A DNA stretch of 35,191 nucleotides from an uncultured beta proteobacterium (GTDB lineage: Bacteria; Pseudomonadota; Gammaproteobacteria; Burkholderiales; SG8-39), in assembly GCA_902826155.1 (NCBI GenBank), contig CADEDU010000076.1, forward strand, positions 1-35,191. Reading direction: 5' to 3'. Shown here in pieces: positions 16,969 through 26,600 of the stretch (within the stretch, counting starts at the first letter, position 1; each line of letters starts with the position of its first letter). The position numbers were made by a program, and so were the translations under genes. The notes under the pieces were generated by a model that was given only the letters and a program-made list of their open reading frames with translations, had not been told where the DNA came from and did not search any database.

Positions 16969-17399
16969 GAGCCTTTCCTGGGACGCACGACGAAGGCTGC
17001 ACGTGGTGTGTTCCGGGCGACGGCGTCCGGAGTGGGCGGACCGGCCGCCTTCGCGCGGGTGGGCACCAGCCTTGGCTTGGCCGAGGCCTTTGGTCGACCC
17101 GCCGGCTTCTTGGCGGGCGCATCCTCGTGCAACACCACACTGATGCCGAGCACGGTCAGCAGCTGCATCAACTGCTCGAAGTTGACCAGGCCGGGGTTTG
17201 CCTCGATCTCGGCGACCCTGGCCTGGCTCACACCGACGAGCGCTCCGAGCTGGGTCTGCGTCAGGCCGCGCGTTTTTCTCAGCGCCCGCAGGTGATGGCG
17301 GAGCTGGTCCGGAAAACGGATGGGGAATTCACGGATGGGAAATTCACGGGTAGGGAGCTCACGAATGGGGAATTCGCGGATGCGGGAACCGTTTGACAT
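16962..17399 (-). CDS. hipB: HipB-family antitoxin and repressor with repeat N-terminus and AT-hook-like tail
   Basis: A 145-residue antitoxin. Residues 30-90 are an Xre-type helix-turn-helix (LRALRKTRGLTQTQLGALVG, then VSQARVAEIEANPGLVNFEQ) that should bind the hipBA operator and hold HipA inactive. Two additions are unusual. Residues 8-28 repeat the unit REFPI four times with slight variation, encoded by a 15-base tandem repeat. The C-terminal 50 residues are a basic Ala/Pro/Lys-rich tail containing AGRPKASAKPR, which has the GRP core of an AT-hook. E. coli HipB is only 88 residues long. There is no ribosome site before the ATG, but a strong promoter ends six bases upstream, so a leaderless mRNA is predicted. 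The next in-frame ATG is well inside the helix-turn-helix domain. Confidence 0.9.
   Translation of the reverse strand: MSNGSRIREFPIRELPTREFPIREFPIRFPDQLRHHLRALRKTRGLTQTQLGALVGVSQARVAEIEANPGLVNFEQLMQLLTVLGISVVLHEDAPAKKPAGRPKASAKPRLVPTRAKAAGPPTPDAVARNTPRAAFVVRPRKGSW
17317..17391 (-). repeat. 15-base tandem repeat inside hipB
   Basis: Five units of a CGGATGGGGAATTCA-like sequence start at 17317, 17332, 17347, 17362 and 17377; the first two differ at one base and the later ones diverge further. The unit is a multiple of three, so gain or loss of copies keeps the reading frame and changes only the number of REFPI units. Confidence 0.85.
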
Positions 17400-17434
17400 C
17401 CAGACAATATATAGCCCTGAGCATATATAGTCAA
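17399..17434 (-). promoter_or_regulatory. hipBA promoter predicting a leaderless transcript
   Basis: On the minus strand TTGACT (17434-17429) and TATATT (17411-17406) are separated by exactly 17 bases, close to the sigma-70 consensus. The seventh base after the -10 box, where transcription normally begins, is the A of the hipB ATG (17399). The spacer and -10 contain the direct repeat CTATATAT, 16 bases apart, which could be the HipB site. The A+T content here is far above the surroundings. Confidence 0.7.
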
Positions 17435-17724
17435 AACATAAGCTGTAGGATGTTTAGTGCAAATATTGCCTTCAGGATGTTTTCTGCGCCTGCGTGCTGA
17501 GGGTTGAGTTCCAGGAAGCGCGAGAACAATAAGCCACGCGGCGCTCGCGGCGGTGCTGCCGATCCAGCCAAGGCGGAGCGGCAGCCGATTGGACCCGGAC
17601 TCATCGCTGCGATACAGTGCGTCGCACGCCCGCAGCAACAGCGTATCCATTGTGCGGCGTTGATATTCCTCTTCGGCAAGATCACGGGCCACAAGCCCAT
17701 CACGGCAAACCCTGACATGTCGCG
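17400..17724. other. Divergent intergenic region between hipB and the DUF202 gene
   Basis: Besides the hipBA promoter at the left end, these 325 bases hold nothing I can name. The first 60 bases are A+T-rich; the rest returns to high GC. No ribosome site is evident before the DUF202 start. Confidence 0.4.
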
Positions 17725-18099
17725 ATGAGACCGGACCCACGCGTTTTCTTCGCAGCTGAACGAACGCTGCTTGCCTGGCTGCGTACCGGAATTGCCATCG
17801 TCGGGCTTGGCTTTTTGGTGTCACGCTTCGGCTTGATTCTGCGGCTGGTATTGCTCCCCGGCGGCAACGCCGCCCTGCCGGCCTCGCACGGTTACTCCCA
17901 TCTGATCGGCGTGGTGCTGGTCATCCTCGGTGCGCTGAGCATGGCCGCGGCAACGGTTCAACACAGTCGCTTCATTGCGGCGCTGCCTGAAGTGGACCGA
18001 CCCACTCCGTACGCGCGGTCATGGGTCGTGTGGCTCGCGGGCCTGGTGTCCCTGACCGGGCTCGCCCTGGCCGCGTACCTTGCCCTGACACCACATTGA
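17725..18099 (+). CDS. DUF202 (YidH-like) small membrane protein
   Basis: A 124-residue inner-membrane protein with three hydrophobic segments (about 18-45, 57-78 and 96-118). The start, VFFAAERTLLAWLRTGIAIV then GLGFLVSRFG, is the DUF202 signature (AAERT.LAWlRT...). The function is unknown; the family is linked loosely to small stress-related membrane proteins such as YidH. The ATG lacks a clear ribosome site but sits at the start of the signature, so little can be missing. The DUF2306 gene follows 12 bases after the stop, probably in the same transcript. Confidence 0.88.
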   Translation: MRPDPRVFFAAERTLLAWLRTGIAIVGLGFLVSRFGLILRLVLLPGGNAALPASHGYSHLIGVVLVILGALSMAAATVQHSRFIAALPEVDRPTPYARSWVVWLAGLVSLTGLALAAYLALTPH

Positions 18100-18111
18100 G
18101 TGCGAAGCCCT

Positions 18112-18747
18112 ATGCGTCGTGCGAGCTTCATCGCGCTGGTGGTGCTATCGCTCGGTGTCGTTGGCTACGCCATTGCGGTCTACCTGCTGCTGCCACTGGG
18201 TGCGGCAGTCCACCCGGACATGCGCGCGACCTTCGAGAACCACCAACGCTCGGCCCTCTACGCCCACGTTTTCGCGTCCGCGTTCGCACTGGCCCTGGGG
18301 CCGTTCCAGTTTTCAGCGCGACTACGCTCGACAAGCCCCGCTTTGCATCGTTGGTCAGGCCGGCTGTATCTCGGCGTGGGCGTGCTGGTCGGTGGGCTTG
18401 CCGGGATGGTCGTGGCATTCAACGCATTCGGCGGCCCGGTCGCACGCGCCGGATTTATCTGCCTGGCCGCGATCTGGCTGTTCAGCGCATTCAAGGCCTA
18501 CCAGGCGATCCGATCCCGGGACGTCGTAGCCCATCGGCGCTGGATGGTGCGCAACTTCGCGCTCACGTTCGCTGCCGTCACGCTCCGACTCTGGCTGCCG
18601 GGATTGGTCGGATCGGGCGTTGCGATGCACATCGCCTATCCGCTGGTCGCATGGCTGTGTTGGGTGCCCAATCTGATCGCAGCCGAACTTCTCTTCAATC
18701 GGGCACAAAAACTCGGTGCGCATTCCGTTCGACTTGATGGTCGATGA
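18112..18747 (+). CDS. DUF2306-family membrane protein
   Basis: A 211-residue membrane protein with about six hydrophobic segments. Family features are the conserved HVFASAFALALGPFQF, the ALHRWSGRLYLGVGVLVGGL motif with its His, and DVVAHRRWMVRNFALTFAAV then TLRLWLP. The spaced histidines in membrane-edge positions suggest haem or metal binding, as in cytochrome-b-like relatives, but the function is unknown. ATG 18112 is used; a GTG four codons upstream (18100) overlaps nothing and is possible. The last dozen residues (KLGAHSVRLDGR) are encoded by DNA shared with the VOC remnant and are probably not original, which suggests a deletion joined two genes here. Confidence 0.85.
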   Translation: MRRASFIALVVLSLGVVGYAIAVYLLLPLGAAVHPDMRATFENHQRSALYAHVFASAFALALGPFQFSARLRSTSPALHRWSGRLYLGVGVLVGGLAGMVVAFNAFGGPVARAGFICLAAIWLFSAFKAYQAIRSRDVVAHRRWMVRNFALTFAAVTLRLWLPGLVGSGVAMHIAYPLVAWLCWVPNLIAAELLFNRAQKLGAHSVRLDGR

Positions 18748-18931
18748 TCTGCGTGAACTGCACCGGCATCTGACGACGCTGGGGTTTGAACCTGCACCGA
18801 TCGAAGCACGACCGGCGATCGATCACGAGTTCTTCACCGTGCGTGAACCCGCCGGGCACATCATCACGTTCTACTCGAGCCACGCCTCGGGCAAGCCCGT
18901 CTCAGTCGCGCGGCACGGAGGTGCGGGGTAG
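18716..18931 (+). pseudogene. C-terminal half of a VOC/glyoxalase-type protein
   Basis: This frame reads RIPFDLMVDDLRELHRHLTT, then FFTVREPAGHIITFYSSHAS followed by GKPV. That matches the second beta-alpha-beta-beta-beta module of VOC-fold proteins annotated as glyoxalase- or bleomycin-resistance-like, whose typical ending is '.F.vrDPaGH.itfyssh'. The first module and any proper start are absent: homology begins inside the end of the DUF2306 gene in another frame. A 5' deletion remnant is the simplest reading; a minimal one-module protein starting at GTG 18716 or ATG 18737 cannot be excluded. Confidence 0.6.
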
Positions 18932-18982
18932 CAGCAACCGCGAGTGCTACGCTCCGCGCTCCCATCGATTGCGGAGGCTTTG

Positions 18983-19333
18983 ATGTTTCGAAGAATTGTC
19001 GCAATGGCGATGCTGGTCTCGATCGTCGCCATGGCCACCTCCGGTGCCATGATGTTCGTGATCGAGCGACCCTCCTTCACGATCCAGATGCACCCGGTGC
19101 ACAAGCTGTTCGGCCTGTTGCTGATCGTCTCGGCGATCGCGCATATCACACTCAACTTCAACGGCATCCGCGCGCATCTGCGCTCACGCTCTGCGGTCAT
19201 GGTTGTGAGCCTCCTCACCGCCGTCCTCGTGCTGCTATACGGCGTGGCACTGAATAATCCGGTGCCATCGGAGCTGGCCACCCAGATGGATGAAGCGGCC
19301 AGGAAGGTGGAAAGCGGGGAAAAAGGGAAGTAG
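18983..19333 (+). CDS. DUF4405-like small membrane protein (cytochrome b561-like)
   Basis: A 116-residue protein with three hydrophobic segments (about 4-26, 39-57 and 68-87). The central helix contains HPVHKLFGLLLIVSAIAHIT, with histidines spaced as for haem b in DUF4405 and cytochrome b561-type membrane proteins; haem binding is an inference. It ends in a charged tail (MDEAARKVESGEKGK). GGAGG five bases before the ATG fixes the start. It follows the VOC remnant by 51 bases and may have its own promoter. Confidence 0.78.
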   Translation: MFRRIVAMAMLVSIVAMATSGAMMFVIERPSFTIQMHPVHKLFGLLLIVSAIAHITLNFNGIRAHLRSRSAVMVVSLLTAVLVLLYGVALNNPVPSELATQMDEAARKVESGEKGK

Positions 19334-19494
19334 TGCGCCACTGGCGCGCCCACTCCGCTACCTCCTATTGCGCAGCCAACTCGATGCCCGTACGCGAATC
19401 GCGTCGCGTGTCCGGAGCTGCGTGAATCTCGCGCCAAATGTTAGATCGGCATCGGTGAGATGGATCCGATCTGATCGCGTTCGTGCAGGAGGAA

Positions 19495-20613
19495 CTACCG
19501 CGACCGCAAAGCGGGTGGCCTGGCATCGGGATCGAGCACCGCCTTGCACTGGCTGCGCAGGAACGCATCGAGGGCCTGAGCGAGCCGATTCCTGATCTCG
19601 ACGAGCTGCGTCAGCATCGCGTTGAGACTGCCGACATCGACCAGCTTGGAGACGAAGCGAACTACCGCGGCGCGCGCGTTGGCGATGGCACGCTCGACCG
19701 GTTTCATCGGATTCAACGCGCTGATCACCTTGCGAAAGTAGCTTTCGAACGTACTGAGGCTGACCCCCGCTTTCTTGAGCACGCTGTCGATCGCCTTGCG
19801 CACAACGCGTTCGGCCTTGTTGACATACGGTTTGATGCCGTTGGCGAAGCGGCTGAGTCCGTTGATGATCGCCTTCATCGCCTTGCCCCGGAATACGCTC
19901 AGCACCGAGTGCACCGTGCGCAGCACCGCGCCGATCGGTTTGAGCACCGCGAGCGCCGAACGCAGCATCGCCTCGATGGCGTTGAACAGCTTCACCATCG
20001 CCGCAGCGGCGCGGTCGAGCGCGTCGCGCAACTCGGCGATCGGCTGGTTCAACTTCGCCGCACACGCCTGCACCTCCTCGGGTACCTGATCGCCGTAGTG
20101 CGCGATCACACGCTCGACCATGTCGCTCAGATACGCGATGCTGCCGGCGATGGCATCGAGCGTCGCGGCGGTGTTTTCCACCGGCTCCTCGATACGCTCA
20201 ACCAGCTTGATGAGCGGCTGCAGCTTGCGATCGATCTCGCCGACGAGCGCGCGCGTGCGTCCGATCGAGCCGCTCTTGGGCGGGCCGGCGAGCGCTTCGA
20301 GCGCCTGCTTCAGTCCGCGCGCGGCCGGACCGATCGGTCCGGGCAAAATCGACATCGGGACCATCATCGTGCGCAACGACGACAACAGGTCGTGCAGATC
20401 GTCGAGGTCCTGATGAAGCGTGCCGGGAAAGGCGAGCGGTGCCTTGACCTGGCCGATCAGGTTCTGCACCGCGTGCACCGGCCGGCGCAGCGAGTTGAGA
20501 TGCGCATCGATCGCGGCGAGGTCGTCGCGCAAGGCGAGCAGCGGACTTGCGCTCTGCTCGCGCCGGCGCTGACGAGACCCGCTGCGGGCACGGGCGAGTG
20601 TTCGAGTTGCCAT
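19495..20613 (-). CDS. Uncharacterised long helical protein downstream of the TIR-STAND gene
   Basis: A 372-residue protein with almost no beta or Cys-rich parts and no signal peptide or clear membrane helix. It is a chain of amphipathic helices rich in Ala, Leu, Arg and Val (for example IDRKLQPLIKLVERIEEPVE, then KLNQPIAELRDALDRAAAAM, then LKPIGAVLRTVHSVLSVFRG, then VERAIANARAAVVRFVSKLV). A basic N-terminus (TRTLARARSGSRQRRRE) precedes them. A more hydrophobic stretch, TMMVPMSILPGPIGPAARG (about 80-100), interrupts the helices. I recognise no family; the pattern resembles helical-bundle proteins that coat membranes or act as pore or scaffold partners. AGGGA lies seven bases before ATG 20613; a GTG 14 codons upstream (20655) is possible. 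It starts 49 bases after the stop of the giant TIR-STAND gene, so one transcript is likely and a shared function is inferred. Confidence 0.75.
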   Translation of the reverse strand: MATRTLARARSGSRQRRREQSASPLLALRDDLAAIDAHLNSLRRPVHAVQNLIGQVKAPLAFPGTLHQDLDDLHDLLSSLRTMMVPMSILPGPIGPAARGLKQALEALAGPPKSGSIGRTRALVGEIDRKLQPLIKLVERIEEPVENTAATLDAIAGSIAYLSDMVERVIAHYGDQVPEEVQACAAKLNQPIAELRDALDRAAAAMVKLFNAIEAMLRSALAVLKPIGAVLRTVHSVLSVFRGKAMKAIINGLSRFANGIKPYVNKAERVVRKAIDSVLKKAGVSLSTFESYFRKVISALNPMKPVERAIANARAAVVRFVSKLVDVGSLNAMLTQLVEIRNRLAQALDAFLRSQCKAVLDPDARPPALRSR

Positions 20614-20662
20614 GCTTCGATCCCTTTCTATCGATGTGTTGTTGTTGGCGTCCACAGCATCG

Positions 20663-23600
20663 TCAGCGCAGTCCCGCGCACACGTCTTCGCCTTCGCGTC
20701 CGGTAAGCAGCGGGGCGTCGCGAATGTCGGCAGCGGTCAGCACCGCGTGCATTGCCTGCAGTCGCTCGCGGCACACCGCCTGCAACAGCGCCGCATCGCG
20801 TGGCCGTGCGATCCAGGAGAGGTCCCAGTCGTGTACGCCGTGGGCGCCTGCAGTCGTCAACCGCGAGTTGTCCGGTGCGATCGCGGCGAAGCGCATCGGC
20901 CCGTCGTGCAATTCGAGCTGGTGCAGCGCTTTGCCACTGGATGCGTCCCAGATTCGAGTCGTGCCGTCATTGGACGATGTCACGATCAAGTGGCCGTCGG
21001 CACTCAGCGCCGCCTGGACGACCGTCTCGCGGTGCCCGCGCAGCGCCAATTGCTCGGTGAAGGTGACCTTGCCCGCGGCTGGCGTGGTATCCGACGTTGG
21101 GGTCGGGCGGTCGACTCGCCACAGCCGTGCAGTCTTGTCATCCGATCCGGTCACGAGCCGGCGACCATCGCTGCTGAACTGCATCGACGTTATTGCGCCG
21201 GTAAGCGTGCCTGTCCGTTCGCCGCTCGCGCTGTTTCGAACGTGCAGCTCGCCGTTGCTGGTGAGGACCGCGACGTCCTCGCTTTGACCGATGAAGGAGA
21301 CGGCCTGCACCGGCTCCTCGGCGTCGATGACGCGCAGCGTTTGACCGTCGGTGGTATTCCAAATGCGCAGCTCGCCGGGATCATCCACCGTGGCAGCACG
21401 CAGACCGTCCGCGGACAGCGCCGCCGCGCGGATCGGCTGTGCGTGCTCGAGATAGTCGTGTCCATGGTCGTCGCGCACACGCTCAGGTTGGTCGCGCGCG
21501 CGCTCAGCGGCATCGGTCTGCAGCACCTGCACCAGACCGTCGTTCCACCCCGCGAGCGCCCGCTTGCCGGTGCCGTCGAGCGCCATCGCGCTCACCGCCA
21601 GCGCTCCACTGCTGCGAGAGACTGCCCCGCTGGTGACGTCCCACTCGTACAGCGTGCCATCCTTTGAAAAAACAGTCACGCGGGCGCCTTCGATCCCGCC
21701 ACGATACGGCGCGGGGTCGCCCTGAAATCGCGCGACTTCCTGTCCGCTGTCCTTCCACACACGCACCATCCCGGTCGTCGCGATCGTAACCACCCGCGTA
21801 CCGCTCTCATCCAGACTGGCAAAGAGCAGGTCGGACTGGTCAGCGGCGATCGTCGTCAGCACGGCGCCGGTCTCCACGTCCCAGAGCGAGGCGACACTCC
21901 CGGCAATCGTGACTGCGCGCTTGCCGTCGACACTCAGCCACGCGCTGCGGACAGGTCTTTCATGCTTGCCTAGCGTTGCGACCAGCTGACCATCTTCAAT
22001 GCGCCACACCCGTGCCGTGCCGTCGGCCGACGCGGTGATGATGCGCTCCGGCGGCGCTTTGGTGCTGGGTTGGAAGGCCACGAAGTTGACCGCATCGGTA
22101 TGCGCCTGAAGTACTGCGACCGGTCGACCGCTCTGCACTTCCCACAATCGGGCGGTGCGATCGCTCGAACGCGTGGCAGCCCACTTGCCGTCATAGCTGA
22201 GGGCAATTCCTTCGATCGCGCCTTGATGGCCTTCGAGCACCTGCAGCACCTTGCCGGTTTTGGCCGACCAGAGCTTCACGGTACGGTCGGCTGACGCGGT
22301 AGCGACGATCTTGCGATCAGCGCTCGGCCGCGCATCGATGACACGGTCGGCGTGGCCGCTGAGCGTAGCCACCACCCGCTTTGCCCGCCCATCGAACACG
22401 CGCACCGCATTGGCGCCGAAGCGCGTGATCCGAGCGAACTCGGGGATCGCGAGCAGCGTGTCGCCGGCCGGTCGCGTGGTCAGCACGTCGGCGCGTCCGT
22501 CCAGTGATGCAGCAAGCCACGCCGCGCCGGCCGTTGCGAACGCGATGCCTCGCCCGTCGAGGGAAGCCGTGGCATGTTCGACTTGCGCCTTCGCGTACAC
22601 CACCGAACGGAAGTCGGTGGCCGCGTCCCACAGAAACGCCGGACCACGGCGCGACCACGTCACGACCTGTGCATCGTCGCGCGTGAACTGCGCGTGTTCG
22701 GTCTGATAGGTGTGGCCCGCCAGCACGGCGAGTGGCCGACCGGTGGTGGTGTCCCACAGGCGTGCGGCCGGATCATCGGCCAGAGTGAGCAGCCGCAGGC
22801 CATCGGCGGTAAACCTCTGTGCACGGAGCGACCCTCGATGTCCCTCCAGCCAGGCGATACGCTCGCCCGTCTTCGCGTTCCAAAGGATGGGCGTGTCATC
22901 CCGGCCGACGGTGAGGACGCGCGAGCCGGTCGGATTGAAAAACGTGTTGACCGATCCGCGGTTACCGTCGAGCTCGCGGATGCGCCGGCCCGTGTCGACT
23001 TCCCACAGGACCGGCGCGCGGTCTTGTTGAACCGATACGACGAGTGCTTCGGCTGCATCGAAGCGTAGTTCGGCTTTCGGCTCGAACTGCCGGATCAGCG
23101 AACCGGATTCGGCATCGCGGAGCTGCTCGGGTCCACCGCGCGGCGCGATCAACAGGCGCGTTCCGTTGCGTCGAAACGTCGCGCGTTCGATCGGTGCGTC
23201 GACCTCGATCGTGGCGAGTCTCGCGCCGTCGGCGGACCATACCGAGACGGTCTTCTCGCTGGTGAAAACCAGGAAGCGATTGCCTTCGCGGCTGAACACT
23301 CCACGCGGGTGATTGACGCCGACGCGTGTCGATCGCTCCGTGTCCTCGGGCGATTCACCGGCGGTGGATGCCGGCTGCGGCCGGTGCAATTCGGCGAGGG
23401 CACGACCCGTTGCCCCTTCCCAGAGACGTAACCCGCCGTCCGGCGACAGCGTAGCCAGGCGTGAGCCATCGGGGCTGGTCCACGCTTCCCGCAGGCTCCC
23501 CAGCCCGGCGAGCACGGCTCCGGTTGTCGTGTCATGCAGGCGCGCGGTGCCGTCGGACGCGTACGCGATGACTCGCGCGCCATCGGCAGTGAACTGCGAT

Positions 23601-26600
23601 GAGCGCGAGCCGCCTGCGTCGCCCAGGCCTGCAATGCGCTTGCCGGCGTGCGCATCCCACAGTTGTGACTCGTCACGACCATGTCGGACGATGAGACGCG
23701 TGCCGTCGCGGCTGAAGCGCAGCGCCGGTGCGCCGGCCGATCCGTCCGGCATCGCGATGAAACTGCCGTCGGCCGCGTTCCAGAGCCGCACGCCGCCCTC
23801 GCCCCGAGTCGCGAAGATGCGGGCACGCGGCGCCGTGATGAAGCCGCTGACCACCTTGGCCTCGCCAAGTGTGGCGATCGCCCGACCATCGGCTGAATCC
23901 CACAGTTGGGCCGGCGTGCCGTCGAAGCGCGCCACGATTCGAGTGTCATTCAGGACGAAGCGCAGCTCGCGGAGCGCGCCGCTTTCGGCACCTTCCAGTC
24001 GCGCAAGCAAGTTGCCGGTGGTGCTGTCCCACAACGCTGCCGGGACCTTGCCTTCGCGCGTGACTACGCCTTGCGTGATGATGCGCTCGCCGTTCTCACT
24101 CACCTCCACCCTGGCACGACTGGGCCCGGCGGCGAGCACGGCCAGCTCGCGGCCGCTCGCAAGATCCCACAGGCGCACCACGCCGCTTTCCTGATCCTGC
24201 GTCAGCGCCCGATCACCACCGGTCAGCACGCGCACCGACTCGAACGCGGCGTCAGCCGGCCCGACGATCCGATGCGGCCGGAACAGCTGCGCCGCACGCG
24301 CCAGCTGATCGAACGCGCCCGGATGTGCCGGCGACAGCCAATGCTCGCGCGAGGCCGCCACGGCTATGCGCAAGGCTCGCGCTGCAAGCGTTACATCCTT
24401 GCTCTGCGCAGCATCGTCAGCGACGCGCGCGGCGTTCTGCGAGAGCACGAACGAACCCTGCATATTGATGTCGCGCTGTTTCATCACGACCCAACCGGCG
24501 CTTCCCGCCAGGACGATCGCCACCGCGCCAAGCGCGAGCCTGGCGTAGCGCTGGAACCGCGCGGTCCTGGCCTGCGCTTGGGCGGTGTGTTGCTGCGCCT
24601 GTTCGACTTGTGTTTGCTTCTGCGCGATCAGGGCCAGCTGCGCTTCGCGTTCGGCGCGCACTGCGCTGTCGCGTTTGCGGCACGCCTGCAGATACGCAAC
24701 GCCGGTTTCGCCCAGCATTGTTTTGAAGTCGGGCCAGCGGGTGAGCGCCTCGGCATCGTCCAGCCGCTCGCCGGTGTGCACCAGATATTCGTCGTCGCGC
24801 TCGTTGCGCAGCCACTCCTGCGCTGCGCGACGCACGCTTTCCAGTTCGCGCAGGTCGGCTTCCTCGGCATCGAGCCACGCGCGCAGCGGCGCCCACTGGC
24901 GAATCAGTGCCTCGTGTGCAACCTCGATCACCGTCGTGTCGGCCTCGCCGTCGCGCACCCGCCGCCGGTCCTTCACCAGCAGCCGCTGCGCCACCAATCG
25001 ATCGAGCAGCGGTCTGGCATCCTCGGGCAGGTCGTCCCAGCGCGCGACGCGACGTTTGCGCTCGCCCGAGTCGGGATCGACCGCCGCGAGCCATGGCACG
25101 AACGCTCGGCGCAGCACGTCCAGCCGCTCGCGCTGGTCGGCTGATACCGCGGGTGGTCGAGTCGGTTCAGCGAAAGCGGATTCGACGGCGGCCTCGATCG
25201 ACCCATGGAGCCCACCCATGCGCTCATACTCATCGAGCGTGAGCGCGCCGTCACCACCGTGTTCGACGTACAACCGCTCGAGCGTGAGCGCGAGCAGCGG
25301 CAGCGCATCGACGCCGTCGGCATCGGCCATGAGCCGCTCGGTGAGTGCCGGATCGATCGAGAGTTCGTTTCCGGCCGCCGTGTGCCTCGCGGCGGGGCCT
25401 TCGATGATGCTCTTGAATTCGCCGCGCGCCACCGGCGGCAGGTTGAAGAGCAGCATCGGCAACGACTGCAGGCTGGGCTGCGCTTGCAACTGATCGAGTG
25501 AATCGGCGCGGATCGAACCGAGCACGATGGTGTGCGGCGTCGTTGCTTCGCGCGCCGTAGCCGACACCAACGGCGCCAGATGGCCAAGCAACGCGCCGCC
25601 TTCGGTGCCTGCGTCGGCGGCGAACAGCTCTTCGCCCTGATCGATCGGGATGACGAGCGTTGGCGGCTCTGCGCGGGCGTCGCCGGCCGGTGGCCGCAGA
25701 TCACGCAGCTCGCGCAGCAACGTGGCGAGGCCTTCCGGTGCGTCGAGCGCACGGCGCAACTGGGCACGGCTGCGGTTGGCCCCACGCGACCGGAACGCTT
25801 TCTCCAGACTCGCCAGCAAGCCTTCCGGGCCGTTGATTGCCGCGCGCTCCGGGCGAATAACCGGCAGCGGCAGGAATTGGCGGTCATCGCGCGCGAGCCG
25901 CGGCAGCAGACCGGCGCGCACGAAAGAAGACTTGCCGGCACCGGAGGCCCCGACGATCACGAACAGGTGCTCGATGCCGCGCTCGCGCATGCGTCGCAAC
26001 TGATCCAACCCGCGCACGACCATCGCGTCGCGTCCGAACAGCACCGCCGCATCGTCGAAGTCGAGAGCGCGCAGCCCGGGGTAAGGGGAACGGTCCGGAT
26101 CGTTCGCCGGTGGCCAGTCGAAGGTCGACGGGTCGAGACCGGCACGGCGCAGACCGATTCGCAATCGTTCGAGGCCCTGCGAAGCGAACCGGACTTCGGT
26201 ACGACGCACGTGTGGATCTTGTTCGACCGTGATCGTGTGCAGCTCGACGCCCTGGACCAGATCGCACAGCTGCCACTCTGCGGTCATTTCGTGGGGCAGC
26301 TGTTCGAGCGGCGTTGGCGCAATGAGCACGCCGAAGATCGCCTTGCCCAACTGCTTGGCGAGCAGAAACTCAGCGAGGCACCAACGCGATTGCTGCCAGC
26401 GCGGCGAGATCAGGAACAGGACGGCTTCGCAGCGATCGGCCGCCGCCTTGAGCGCCGCCTGCCAGCGTTCGCCCGGGGCCAGGCCGCGCTCGGCGCTGAT
26501 ATCGAGGAAGTAATCATCCCAGCCGCGGTCGGTGAGCCATGACCCGATCGCGAGCGCAGCGGCATTGTCGCCGCTCGAATGGCTGATGAAGATCCTCGAC

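Noticed and set aside
17317..17391. Tandem repeat as a CRISPR array or iteron set
   Set aside because: The units are directly adjacent with no spacers, lie in frame inside hipB and are only 15 bases long.
19483..20706. A 407-codon open frame on the plus strand opposite the helical protein gene
   Set aside because: It is rich in Arg, His and Asp without domain-like pattern, and its length is a by-product of the biased third positions of the minus-strand gene, which has a ribosome site and helical periodicity.
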